In this document: one piece after another, positions 45,024-53,674 of the stretch
Layout: each line of letters starts with the position of its first letter
Numbering within the stretch: position 1 is the stretch's first letter
NCBI GenBank assembly: GCA_029239755.1
Contig: JARBUI010000003.1
Coordinates: forward strand, 62,001-126,000
Reading direction: 5' to 3'
Length of the DNA: 64,000 nucleotides
From: Clostridia bacterium
GTDB taxonomy: Bacteria > Bacillota > Clostridia > Lachnospirales > Cellulosilyticaceae
Notes under the pieces: model-generated
The model's input: only the letters and a program-made list of their open reading frames with translations
Told to the model about the DNA's origin: nothing
The model's database searches: none
Translations under genes and position numbers: made by a program

Positions 45024-45074
45024 ACATGATAAGAGCCTGCTCATTAACGTATAATGAGCAGGCTCTTATCATGT
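45024..45074. repeat. Long perfect hairpin between kinase and ferredoxin-protein genes
   Basis: Two perfect 23-base inverted arms (45024-45046 and 45052-45074) around the five-base loop ACGTA. The right arm reaches into the last base of the histidine-kinase stop codon. Neither strand has a T-tract after the hairpin, so it is not a standard rho-independent terminator. It could block transcription or protect an mRNA end. Confidence 0.8.
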
Positions 45075-46546
45075 CAGTTATAAATATCAGAAAACTCAAC
45101 ACTTATTCTATGGGTGTCCTTGTCTTCAATCTGATATGTACTCGTCATATGCTTGTCCTCAGAAAGCTGTCTGTCAGGCAGCTTAATAATAAATTCGCTT
45201 CCTTCACCTATCTTACTTCTTACTGAAATGCTTCCCCCATGCATCTCTACTAATGATTTAACTAGTGCTAGTCCAATACCGCTTCCTTCTCTTGTCCTTT
45301 GAAAAGATTTATCGACTTGCACAAACCTCTCAAATACAAGTTCTTGCATGTCTTCCTCTATTCCTATCCCATTATCTTTAACAGAAATGCAGACACTATC
45401 CTGTTCCAAATAAATATTGATAAAAACGAACCCATCTCTCTTCCCATATTTTACTGCATTTGATAATAAGTTTAACATAATCCTTTCAATATTATCCGGA
45501 TCACAAGCAACAATTTTTTCTTCTGTTTCTGTGTCAAAAATTAAAGTTATTCCTTCATGTTCAATAAAATCTGCAACCGACATAGTAATATCTTCAACTA
45601 CCTTAACGATATTTGAATTAACAAATTTAACCTTAAAACTCGATGCATCAATTTTAGTAATATCAATAAGGTTATTAATTAATCTCAATAACCTATAACT
45701 GTTTTGTTTGATTATCTTTAGATACTTACTTATTTTTGAATGATCTGGATCACTAACTTCTAAGATACTTGTAATGACTTGTTCTGCACTGCAAATAACG
45801 TTTAGAGGGGTTCTTAATTCATGAGAAACATTTGCAAAAAAATCTGTCCTAACTTCCTCATATTCTTTTAATTTTTGATTAGCTGCTTCAAGTGCTTCTT
45901 TATTTTGTAATAGACGCTTGTTATTCAAAAATTCCTTTAAAAAAGACATATATTTGAAAATAGAAGTTACTTGAACAAGTATAATCGCTATAATTGCATT
46001 AACAATGTGAGCATACAGTACCCCAGAATTATGAATAATAAACAATAACCCCGCTATAAATATAGAAACTGAGACTAAATAAATAAAAAGAGTTTTAGCT
46101 GGTGACAAAAAAAAGCAAGATGAAAAACAAAACATGCAAATAATATAGGCTGTGATTCCTCCTGTAATTGCTATAGAATTTATCCCCATGAATGTGCACC
46201 AGCTAATGCCAATGCAAAAAAACACGCCCGTAAGAGCTCTTAAATGAAGAAATTGGCGATACTTTCTGTTAAGGGTTGATAAACATAACCAAAGACATAG
46301 AAAAATCAGCATAGCTATATGAGATAAATATAAATAAAAATAGGCTATTATTTCACTTCTCATTGGCTTATATACTAATAAGTCTATTCCAATCAATACA
46401 ATATTAAGTATGATCAGTACAAGTGCTAAGATCTCACATCTTTTAACGTTTTCATTTATTCTAACGTCTTCAAATTCTTGTTCAAATTCTTTATAATCAG
46501 CTTTAAATATTTCAGTTTTAAAATCATTAGTATTTATCAAAGACAT
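45074..46546 (-). CDS. Membrane sensor histidine kinase (HisKA type)
   Basis: 490 residues. About six membrane spans lie in residues 37-205, followed by a coiled-coil linker (KEALEAANQKLKEYEEVR), a HisKA domain with FFANVSHELRTPLN (phospho-acceptor His) and an ATPase domain with N box NLLSNAVKYG, G boxes DNGIGI and GSGIGLALVKSL. No response regulator gene is adjacent, so it is an orphan. The next gene downstream on the same strand is the NapH-like protein, but a strong hairpin separates them. The stimulus is unknown. Confidence 0.93.
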   Translation of the reverse strand: MSLINTNDFKTEIFKADYKEFEQEFEDVRINENVKRCEILALVLIILNIVLIGIDLLVYKPMRSEIIAYFYLYLSHIAMLIFLCLWLCLSTLNRKYRQFLHLRALTGVFFCIGISWCTFMGINSIAITGGITAYIICMFCFSSCFFLSPAKTLFIYLVSVSIFIAGLLFIIHNSGVLYAHIVNAIIAIILVQVTSIFKYMSFLKEFLNNKRLLQNKEALEAANQKLKEYEEVRTDFFANVSHELRTPLNVICSAEQVITSILEVSDPDHSKISKYLKIIKQNSYRLLRLINNLIDITKIDASSFKVKFVNSNIVKVVEDITMSVADFIEHEGITLIFDTETEEKIVACDPDNIERIMLNLLSNAVKYGKRDGFVFINIYLEQDSVCISVKDNGIGIEEDMQELVFERFVQVDKSFQRTREGSGIGLALVKSLVEMHGGSISVRSKIGEGSEFIIKLPDRQLSEDKHMTSTYQIEDKDTHRISVEFSDIYN

Positions 46547-46658
46547 TTTTATCGCCTCTATTGTTCTGACATATACAAATTATTATACACTATTTAAATT
46601 TTATTGTATATTCAAATAAAAAAGATGATTACTGAGCATTCTAGTGTCTTCTCCTTCA

Positions 46659-47633
46659 TTAAATGCCCTTTCCAGAATCCGTAACCTCAATTAAAGCAGC
46701 TGGAAAAGCTTCAAATATCGTTTGATTAAGCAAATACTCATTTTCAAATCGTATGACCCACGCATGAATAATTGTAAGAGGAACAGAAAAGGGTACCTTT
46801 TTGTCTCCATAACTCTCTAAGCTGTCTAGAAAAAAAGCTTTTTCATGTTTTGATAGATCCTGAGAAAAATAGCCAAATAGATGCAGCAGCATATTGATAT
46901 TGCGCATAGGTCTAAGACCCATAGCTAATGCCTTGCATAAAAAGTACTCATATTCATCTAGTAAATTCTCTATATTTCTTTCTTCATCATTTGCGACCAG
47001 ATTATCAAGTTTTTTTAAAATAACAGGGCTATAGGACATAATTAAATACTTGTTTTCGTTTTGAAAGACTCTCAGTTTCTGAATACTTTTTTTCTTTTTT
47101 ATGTCTTTAAACTCAGCTAGTGTAAATATTCTCGTAAAGAAATGTTCTCTAATGTTGTAATTGATAAGCCTTCCCTCATCCTCTATCGGAATTTGAGTGA
47201 ATCTCTCTAAAATCTTTTCTGCAAATAATCCGCTAGTCTTCTTGGGAACTGAAGGAGCTTTTCCGTAATCCTTATACATTTTCACATCTTTTATCCCGCA
47301 AGAAGGTGACCGTCCTTTTAAAATAACGCCATGTACTTCTGAGCCAGATAGATTTGCTATAAATGTATCCGAAAAAGCTTTCATTTGATTTGTCACATCT
47401 TCTCCAGTCTTTGAAAAAATTAAGCACCTGACATCATCTTCTTTTAAAATAATTCTTAATGCCTGCCTAGGAACCTGTAGTCCAATAGCAACTTCTGGAC
47501 ATACTCCAATAGTATTAATATAGGGTTTTAGCTTTTTAATAAAGGGACTTTTAACCCCAGAACCATCATACCTGCAAGCTTGATCCTCTATGCAGCTGCT
47601 TAATAAAATTGTAGGTTTTTTAAATTGCCTCAT
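46659..47633 (-). CDS. DUF523 and DUF1722 two-domain protein
   Basis: 324 residues. The N-terminal DUF523 domain (about 6-150) carries ILLSSCIEDQACRYDG, an IGVCPEVAIGL strand and GRSPSCGIKDVKMY, with three invariant-looking cysteines. The C-terminal DUF1722 (YbgA-like) domain runs from about 185 to 305 (NKYLIMSYSPVILKKL, LHLFGYFSQDLS). The two domains are often fused in bacteria. Roles in sulfur or tRNA chemistry have been discussed for DUF523 relatives but I cannot support them here. Confidence 0.9.
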   Translation of the reverse strand: MRQFKKPTILLSSCIEDQACRYDGSGVKSPFIKKLKPYINTIGVCPEVAIGLQVPRQALRIILKEDDVRCLIFSKTGEDVTNQMKAFSDTFIANLSGSEVHGVILKGRSPSCGIKDVKMYKDYGKAPSVPKKTSGLFAEKILERFTQIPIEDEGRLINYNIREHFFTRIFTLAEFKDIKKKKSIQKLRVFQNENKYLIMSYSPVILKKLDNLVANDEERNIENLLDEYEYFLCKALAMGLRPMRNINMLLHLFGYFSQDLSKHEKAFFLDSLESYGDKKVPFSVPLTIIHAWVIRFENEYLLNQTIFEAFPAALIEVTDSGKGI

Positions 47634-47745
47634 CTTTTATTCTCCAGTCTATTATATTAAAACTTCCCCCTAATTTATCAGATTTGATATGATTTAAATC
47701 TTCATATTCCTTATAATTATATTATACTGCCCAAGTATAACTTTT

Positions 47746-48561
47746 TCATTCTTTACTTTCTCTAAAAGCACTTGGTGTTACTCCTGTGAATTTTTTAAAC
47801 ACTCTGCTAAAGTACGCCACATCGTCAAAGCCTATTGAGTCTGCAATACTTTTAATAGGGTAATCCGTTGCCAATAAGAGACTTTTTGCTGCACTTATTC
47901 TAGTATAGTTAATATAATACGTAGGTGTTGTTTTCAAATGTTTTTTAAATAATCGATGCAAATATGACTTGCTGATATTACACATAGCTGCCAACTGAGG
48001 GGGCGTAATAGGACTTGAAAGATTTTGCTGGATATAATTTTGAATTCTTTCCAGCGCCTCTATTTCACCACTAAGCTCATTAATATCAAGGTATTTGATA
48101 AACTGTAAAATAATCGCCTGTGCATATAGCTTACTAAGATCAGGACTTACTTTATTTTTAGATCCATACTCAGTGTTAATCTGTTCGAACAGCCAACGCA
48201 GAACCCCCAAACGATCGCACAGCTTAAATGTGCTTTGAGGAGTGGGCAAACTGCACTTCATATCTATTCCCATACAAATAATTTCTTGATCTTTTGTTAA
48301 ATCAACTTCTTCCCTATGCATCTGACCAGGTAAGTAAACAATAACATCATAAATAGAAGTATTAATTGAAGAAGCTCCGACATTAATATGCGCTTTACCT
48401 TTTAAAAAATATATCATCTCCATATAGGTATGAGAATGCTCTGTGAAAACCCACTTATTGCTTGTTTGATCAAAGTGCTTAGAATTTAATACACTTATAG
48501 TACTTAAATCTATACTTCTTAAATAGTCTAGAATCTCTTCATTAGACCTGTTATCAATCAT
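47746..48561 (-). CDS. AraC-family transcriptional regulator
   Basis: 271 residues. Cupin-type N-terminus (TEHSHTYMEMIYFLKGKAHINVG) with metal- or ligand-binding His pattern, then the C-terminal pair of helix-turn-helix motifs (PQLAAMCNISKSYLHRLFKKH and IKSIADSIGFDDVAYFSRVFKKFTG). It diverges from the iron-alcohol-dehydrogenase-like gene across about 186 bases and is the likely regulator of it. GAGGG lies eight bases before the ATG. Confidence 0.92.
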   Translation of the reverse strand: MIDNRSNEEILDYLRSIDLSTISVLNSKHFDQTSNKWVFTEHSHTYMEMIYFLKGKAHINVGASSINTSIYDVIVYLPGQMHREEVDLTKDQEIICMGIDMKCSLPTPQSTFKLCDRLGVLRWLFEQINTEYGSKNKVSPDLSKLYAQAIILQFIKYLDINELSGEIEALERIQNYIQQNLSSPITPPQLAAMCNISKSYLHRLFKKHLKTTPTYYINYTRISAAKSLLLATDYPIKSIADSIGFDDVAYFSRVFKKFTGVTPSAFRESKE

Positions 48562-48747
48562 TTGATTAACCCTCTCTTCTTGCCATCAATGCTATTATCA
48601 TATACAATCTCCTTTATTTTTTCAATAGATAGTCAGTTCATTATTCTCCTATATTCTGCTACTCTCTTAAATTTACATGCTATAACGAACAAAGTAAAAT
48701 AGAGATATACATGAGGATCCTAGTAACACTGAAAGGAGAATGCATCA

Positions 48748-49737
48748 ATGAAATCGTTCACTTATTTATTAATGAAAGCATTTAATTATACCCATCCAAC
48801 TAAAATACTCTCTGGTGAAAACACATGCTCTCAGTTAGCATCTATAATCAGCGTATGCTATAAAAGCGTTTTATTTATCTGTACAGATGAATCACTTTGT
48901 AATACTTCTTTCCTTAGAAAAATAAAAAGAAGCTTAAATGAACTAGGCATTGGATTTTGTGAAGTAACTAACATTCCTCAACTACTAAAAACTTCTACTA
49001 TTCAACAAGGCATACAGAAGTGTATTGATCATAATGTGGATTGTATTATTGCTTTAGGTGGTGCATCTGCACTTGACGCAGCAAAGCTTATTGGTATGGC
49101 TGCCCGAAGTGAAACCACCTCCCATGAGTATATATGGGATATTCAGCAATTCACCGCAGACCCTATTCCTGTTATTACGGTGCCAAACTTGTCAGCTGCT
49201 GGACTCGAGATGAATAACTCTATTGCTATAGCAAATGATGAGACTAAAGAAACATATCATTATAAGTGTCATCTTCCAACTCTTACAGTGATGGATCCTA
49301 CTTTAACCGCCAGTGCCCCTTTAAAATTATCGGTTTGTAGCGCATTAGATATACTTGATCATATTTTTAAGTACTATTTTAATGGCTGCTCTGACGACTC
49401 TCAAAAATACTGTTTTGAGCGGCTTATTTTTGGAATCATAACGAGTACTCAAGATATAGTCAAATCCCCTGATAACTTAAAGGCAATAGAAGAACTCCTA
49501 TGGTGTGCTGCTATAACCCGAGACACTCTCGGCGCATTAACACAAGATGAAACATGTCTATCATCTGAGCACCTCGCACAAATTTTTAATCATTACACTA
49601 AAAAAGATTATGCCTCTTTTGCCCGATTTGCTAGAAATGTTTTTGGGGTAGATGCCTCAGATGATTTGACAGCAGCGCAGCTGGGAATTGATTTATATGG
49701 TAATTGGATGAAGACAATTGGAGTACTAAGTTGTTAA
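48748..49737 (+). CDS. Shortened iron-type alcohol dehydrogenase homologue
   Basis: 329 residues against the usual 380-390. The N-terminal NAD(P) part is kept (KILSGENTC, CIIALGGASALDAAKLIGM), and the first two metal ligands are present in ALDILDHIF (Asp201, His205). After His275 (SSEHLAQIF) about 30 residues that normally include the fourth ligand (PHG motif) are absent, and the C-terminus stops at MKTIGVLSC, about 30 residues early. The sequence still follows the family between those points. It is probably metal-impaired or has a changed function. The frame itself is open with AGGAG before the ATG. Confidence 0.78.
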   Translation: MKSFTYLLMKAFNYTHPTKILSGENTCSQLASIISVCYKSVLFICTDESLCNTSFLRKIKRSLNELGIGFCEVTNIPQLLKTSTIQQGIQKCIDHNVDCIIALGGASALDAAKLIGMAARSETTSHEYIWDIQQFTADPIPVITVPNLSAAGLEMNNSIAIANDETKETYHYKCHLPTLTVMDPTLTASAPLKLSVCSALDILDHIFKYYFNGCSDDSQKYCFERLIFGIITSTQDIVKSPDNLKAIEELLWCAAITRDTLGALTQDETCLSSEHLAQIFNHYTKKDYASFARFARNVFGVDASDDLTAAQLGIDLYGNWMKTIGVLSC

Positions 49738-49762
49738 TAAGCCATTTATAAGATATATTTAA

Positions 49763-49801
49763 AGCGCCGCAAACTATTAAAATCTAATAGTTTACGGCGC
49801 T
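49763..49801. terminator. Bidirectional terminator after Fe-ADH-like gene
   Basis: Stem AGCGCCG-AAACTATT against AATAGTTT-CGGCGCT (with one bulge or mismatch) and a short loop, followed by TTTTTT on the plus strand. It sits between two convergent genes. Confidence 0.88.
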
Positions 49802-49808
49802 AAGTTTT

Positions 49809-50084
49809 TTATCTTACAAGAATATCTTTGCAGGAACTATGTTGTTCGAACCATTTAACTGCATATGAACAAGTTAAAGTAACCTTTTTATTCTGCTTCT
49901 TAATCTCTTTGTAGGCTTCATCCAGCAATATTGAAGCTATGCCTTGTCCTCTAAGTGACTGATCAACAAATGTATGATTGATATTAACAACATTATCCCC
50001 GACATTTGGAAAAGTGACCTCGGCAATAACTTTGCCTTCTGTACCTGTAGCAAAAATGCGATTAGGTTCATATGAAAAGTTCAT
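49809..50084 (-). CDS. Small GNAT acetyltransferase (YjdJ-like)
   Basis: 91 residues from the ATG at 50084, chosen because AAGGG is nine bases upstream; the ATG at 50093 abuts the site. The whole protein is one compact GNAT-fold domain of the short type: VAEVTFPNVGDNVVNINHTFVDQSLRGQGIASILLDEAY in segments, with acetyl-CoA loop RGQGIA. It lacks the first helices and is far shorter than typical GNATs, as usual for this family. The substrate is unknown. Confidence 0.85.
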   Translation of the reverse strand: MNFSYEPNRIFATGTEGKVIAEVTFPNVGDNVVNINHTFVDQSLRGQGIASILLDEAYKEIKKQNKKVTLTCSYAVKWFEQHSSCKDILVR

Positions 50085-50249
50085 TTTAATCATCCCTTCT
50101 ATATTCTTAAGTCTTTATGATAGTAATATGATCATTTATCTTGTTACCTATTCTAAGCATCCATAAGAATATCTTTATTAAACTCTAATATAGTCTTAAG
50201 CAAAAATGTCAGGAACTAGGATCTGATTCTACAGTATATACAAGTTAAA

Positions 50250-51014
50250 TTAAGCTACCAGAAAATAGATTCCTATAAGATACATCACCTCTGCTATTTC
50301 ACAAATAGCTCCAAGAATATCTCCGGTAATCCCATCAATCTTTTTATAGATGGATCTTATAAACCATCTAATAAGTATAAATATTCCTATTAATAATCCA
50401 ATATGTCCTATAAATTTTATATTTACAGCTTCTGTTAAGAAATACAAAATACCAAATACTAAAGCCATTGCATAACTAATCCCTATGACTAATATCTTTG
50501 TGCTCGTTTTCCCTATGAAGATATTTCCCATCCCTGTTTCTCTTGGTGTTGTGGTTCTATAACATCCCCAAGCGGAATTCAGTCTTCCATACATAGGCAT
50601 AATGATGACTGCCCATAGATTATGACCCTCTAACAAACTGAAAATAAACACCAATTTAAACAAAAGTAGAAATACAATAGCTAAGAGCCCATTGGTTCCA
50701 AGCCTTGAGTCTTTCATGATCTCTAATATTCTTTCCTTATTCCGATAACTATAAATACCATCAAATGTATCGCCTATCCCGTCTATATGAAGTGCTCCAG
50801 TTAAAATGACAGAACCTAAAAGTATTAAAACAGCTGTAATTCTATTATCAAAAATAAGAAGACTTACCCAGCCTATGCCATAGTATAATAGCCCTAGTAC
50901 AAAACCGACTAAAGGAAAGTATACCAAACTTTTATAAAACTCATTATCCATTCCTGTATTCAGATTAATAGGAATCCTTGTTAAAAACTGTAATATCCCT
51001 ACAAAACGTTTCAT
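50250..51014 (-). CDS. cobS: Adenosylcobinamide-GDP ribazoletransferase (cobalamin synthase)
   Basis: 254 residues with about six to seven membrane spans. The opening MKRFVGILQFLTRIPI and the motif LTGALHIDGIGDTFDGIYS (metal-binding acidic residues) and LGTNGLLAI are diagnostic. It joins adenosylcobinamide-GDP to alpha-ribazole (phosphate), the last step of the nucleotide loop. Three bases downstream of cobU; last gene of the visible block. Confidence 0.97.
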   Translation of the reverse strand: MKRFVGILQFLTRIPINLNTGMDNEFYKSLVYFPLVGFVLGLLYYGIGWVSLLIFDNRITAVLILLGSVILTGALHIDGIGDTFDGIYSYRNKERILEIMKDSRLGTNGLLAIVFLLLFKLVFIFSLLEGHNLWAVIIMPMYGRLNSAWGCYRTTTPRETGMGNIFIGKTSTKILVIGISYAMALVFGILYFLTEAVNIKFIGHIGLLIGIFILIRWFIRSIYKKIDGITGDILGAICEIAEVMYLIGIYFLVA

Positions 51015-51017
51015 CCC

Positions 51018-51578
51018 TTATCCCCTTATCTTAATAGGTATGCCGCTGACTACCAAATAGACCTCATCACTAGCTTTAGCAATCTGCTGATTAATACGAC
51101 CGATGATATCTGTATAGACTCTTGTCAGTCTAGTCGCTCCTATGACACTCATACCTATTTCATTAGTCACCATAACAAAGTATAAATCAGTCTTTCTAAC
51201 AGCTTTTATTAATAAATCTACTTGCTCCTTAATAGACTGTTCAACTCTATCTATTTCCAAGTACTCACAGGTTTCAAAGTCAATATCTTCCTTGAACATA
51301 ATATTATTCACCAAGAGTGTCACACAGTCTAATATTACTGTCTGATGACTCTTTGCTATTTTAGGAATTTCTTTATAAATATCCTGATAGACTTCATAGG
51401 TTGTCCAGCTGCTTGGTCTCATGGCTCTATGCTTTTTAACTCTATCTTTCATATCGTCATCAAAAGGAATACTTGTTGCAATATAGGCTGTGCTATTGTT
51501 TTGAGCCCTGCATAAACTTTCGGCATGACTGCTTTTACCAGACCTTGCTCCACCTGTAACCATTATGACCTGACTCAT
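51018..51578 (-). CDS. cobU: Adenosylcobinamide kinase / adenosylcobinamide-phosphate guanylyltransferase
   Basis: 186 residues. P-loop VTGGARSGKSSHAE at residues 7-20, the conserved KKHRAMRPSSW near 48-58 with the guanylylated His, DCVTLLVNNIMF with the Walker-B-type Asp, and NEIGMSVIGATRLTRVYTD near the end. It activates adenosylcobinamide with GTP for CobS. Good ribosome binding site (GAGGTG). Sits between the Cys-rich protein and cobS. Confidence 0.97.
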   Translation of the reverse strand: MSQVIMVTGGARSGKSSHAESLCRAQNNSTAYIATSIPFDDDMKDRVKKHRAMRPSSWTTYEVYQDIYKEIPKIAKSHQTVILDCVTLLVNNIMFKEDIDFETCEYLEIDRVEQSIKEQVDLLIKAVRKTDLYFVMVTNEIGMSVIGATRLTRVYTDIIGRINQQIAKASDEVYLVVSGIPIKIRG

Positions 51579-51591
51579 TATTTCACCTCTT

Positions 51592-51849
51592 CTAGCGTTT
51601 TTTTCCTATCTCAATAATCTTTTGTATATGTGCCTGTACATGATCATACCCATTTAAAGTATGAGGCTTAATACACCCAGTACAATTTTTAACACCTTTT
51701 TGTGTATAAGTGAAGTCTCCCCCACAGTTATCCCCTAATGCATAAAGCGGACAATAGCAGAACAAGCAATTAAACTCTTTATCATCCTTAACCCTGTGGC
51801 AAGGAAAATATTCACATTCTCTATTTTGAAAAAACTTATAATGTTCCAT
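51592..51849 (-). CDS. Cysteine-rich small-domain protein
   Basis: 85 residues with eight cysteines (ECEYFPCHR, CLFCYCPLY, DNCGG, NCTGCIKPH). The family (Cys_rich_small, PF04071) is found in anaerobes and often beside cobalamin or cbi genes, as here between cbiO and cobU. The Cys spacing suggests a metal or Fe-S cluster site. Role unknown. GGAGGAGAAG precedes the ATG. Confidence 0.88.
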   Translation of the reverse strand: MEHYKFFQNRECEYFPCHRVKDDKEFNCLFCYCPLYALGDNCGGDFTYTQKGVKNCTGCIKPHTLNGYDHVQAHIQKIIEIGKKR

Positions 51850-51895
51850 CTTCTCCTCCTAACTAGGGCTTATATTCATATTCATGCTAAAACCC

Positions 51896-52702
51896 TCAGC
51901 GGCCCCCCTCATTAAAATAAACATATAAATCCTCTTCTTTTCTAAAGAGCGGAAAGTGCATATTCTTATGGACTTTCACAAGCCAAGGTTCTGCAAGTCC
52001 AACTTCATTCATAATATCCCCTTCAGTAAAAACCTCTTCTGTTTTTCCGCTGCAAATGATACTTCCTTTATCCAGCACATAGATGTAATCACAAAGCTCG
52101 TAAATGAGATCCATATCATGACTTGAAATAACTACCTTTGTTCCCAGTTTACTTATATCTACTATGATTTTTGCTATAGCCTTTACACTTTTAGGGTCTA
52201 ATCCTGCTGTTGGCTCATCAAACAATATCACTTCATTTTTCATTGCAAGTACCGAAGCAATAGCCACCCTTTTCTTTTGACCATGGCTTAAAAAATGTAC
52301 AGGCTTGTCTTTAAACTCTATAGCCCCTACACTTTTTAAACTTGCACTGACCCTTCTTTTAATCTCATCTTCATCCAGTCCTATATTTCTAAGTGCGAAA
52401 GCAACATCCTCATAAACTTTTGAATAAAATATCTGCTTATCTGGATCTTGAAACACAATGCCCACTTTTTTTCTAAGCTCCCGCAAACTCTTTTTATCAT
52501 ATTTGATTGGTTCATTGTTGTAAAGTACTGCTCCTGATGTAGGTTTAAGTACACCTACCATATTCATAAACAAGGTAGACTTGCCAGAACCATTGACTCC
52601 TATTATGCCTATAATATTGCCCTTATTTAAATCCAACTGAATATTTTTAAGAGCAACATCACCTTCATCATATCGAAATGTCAGCTCACTCGTTGTTATC
52701 AT
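51896..52702 (-). CDS. cbiO: Cobalt ECF transporter ATPase
   Basis: 268 residues. Walker A GVNGSGKSTLF at about 36-46, Q-loop VFQDPDKQIFYSKVYEDVAFALRN in parts, signature LSHGQKKRVAIASVLA, Walker B VILFDEPTAGLD and the H-loop SSHDMDL. It powers the CbiMNQO importer with CbiQ as the coupling subunit. It is 12 bases downstream of cbiQ. A short C-terminal tail beyond the core is present. Confidence 0.96.
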   Translation of the reverse strand: MITTSELTFRYDEGDVALKNIQLDLNKGNIIGIIGVNGSGKSTLFMNMVGVLKPTSGAVLYNNEPIKYDKKSLRELRKKVGIVFQDPDKQIFYSKVYEDVAFALRNIGLDEDEIKRRVSASLKSVGAIEFKDKPVHFLSHGQKKRVAIASVLAMKNEVILFDEPTAGLDPKSVKAIAKIIVDISKLGTKVVISSHDMDLIYELCDYIYVLDKGSIICSGKTEEVFTEGDIMNEVGLAEPWLVKVHKNMHFPLFRKEEDLYVYFNEGGR

Positions 52703-52713
52703 CTGGCCACCTC

Positions 52714-53394
52714 TTATATATAAAATTCTCCGTCATATAATTTTGTATCTAAAGCAATACTCATATCTTGATATCTCATCACAATCCTAGTAAACAAAGT
52801 GCTGACTAAAATGCCAAGCGAACGATATGCTGTTTTGAGATTAATATACCCAAAGCGCATCTCTTGTGCAATATATAGCTCTGCAACCTCTTCTAAAAAA
52901 ATAAAAATAAAACGATAAGTAAGCATGATAATTTCTATAATCTCTTTAGGAATGCGCAGTTTCTTAAATACCAAAATCAATTGGTTAAAACCTGTTGTAA
53001 GTGTAATAAAATAAATGCATGACAGTGCTGCAAAGCTCCTAAGTAAAATATGAATAGCTCTCATTAGAGTAATCATTGAATAGCCAATATAACAGTTGGA
53101 AAAACCTACACTAAATAAAAAATCACTTTTTTCTTTTGAAACATAAAATATAGTTGCGATCAGGCTGAATAAAATAAAAACAATAGGGATAGTAAGGAGC
53201 TTTATGTATTGCTTTTTATTTATTCTGGCTACAGCAATGAGAATACTGTTTACCCCTAAAATAATGGCACCAAGTCCCCATAAGTTATTCCACAAAACTG
53301 ATAAAATAAGTAAAGCAAATCCCACACCAAATTTTAAATAGGGATTAGTCTGCGATAAACGGTTATTGTATGCGATTTTATCAATGATCAGCAT
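52714..53394 (-). CDS. cbiQ: Cobalt ECF transporter transmembrane (T) subunit
   Basis: 226 residues with about five membrane spans. Contains the conserved T-subunit coupling stretch AQEMRFGYINLKTAYRSLGILVSTLFTR, with the Ala-Arg-Gly-type motif altered here to MRFGY. It couples CbiO to the substrate-binding CbiM/CbiN in the cobalt importer. Overlaps cbiN by 14 bases. Confidence 0.95.
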   Translation of the reverse strand: MLIIDKIAYNNRLSQTNPYLKFGVGFALLILSVLWNNLWGLGAIILGVNSILIAVARINKKQYIKLLTIPIVFILFSLIATIFYVSKEKSDFLFSVGFSNCYIGYSMITLMRAIHILLRSFAALSCIYFITLTTGFNQLILVFKKLRIPKEIIEIIMLTYRFIFIFLEEVAELYIAQEMRFGYINLKTAYRSLGILVSTLFTRIVMRYQDMSIALDTKLYDGEFYI

Positions 53395-53674
53395 ATTTTT
53401 TCTTTCCTTTTGTATAGCCTAAATAATAACAAATGACTCCTGTCCCAAGTGCAGCCTGAAGAGAGAAAAGCAACGTTTCTATCTCCCCGCTTGGCGGTTC
53501 AAAAAGATAACCTATCCAAGGCTTATACTCAGGATTAATTGACTGTATCATCGTTTCTGCCCCCCCATCGGATCCTTCAAAAGCAGCATTTTTATTAATA
53601 ACAAAAGGAACAGCAACAAGTACCACAAGTAATAAAACCAGAACAAGATTTTTATTTATACCCTTTAATTTCAT
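53381..53674 (-). CDS. cbiN: Cobalt transporter accessory subunit
   Basis: About 97 residues from the ATG at 53674, preceded by GGGAGAAGAAG; the frame extends 16 codons upstream inside cbiM. Two membrane spans flank a short outer loop ([22 protein letters not shown], in parts), as in CbiN. With CbiM it binds and admits Co2+. Overlaps cbiM by 23 bases and cbiQ by 14 bases. Confidence 0.94.
   Translation of the reverse strand: MKLKGINKNLVLVLLLVVLVAVPFVINKNAAFEGSDGGAETMIQSINPEYKPWIGYLFEPPSGEIETLLFSLQAALGTGVICYYLGYTKGKKKYADH

Noticed and set aside
45024-45074. CRISPR repeat or insertion-sequence end
   Set aside because: The inverted repeat occurs once with no spacers or transposase nearby.
44935-45102. 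Upstream extension of the NapH-like frame
   Set aside because: The extension runs through the long hairpin and lacks a ribosome site, while the ATG at 44934 has AGAGGAG in front.
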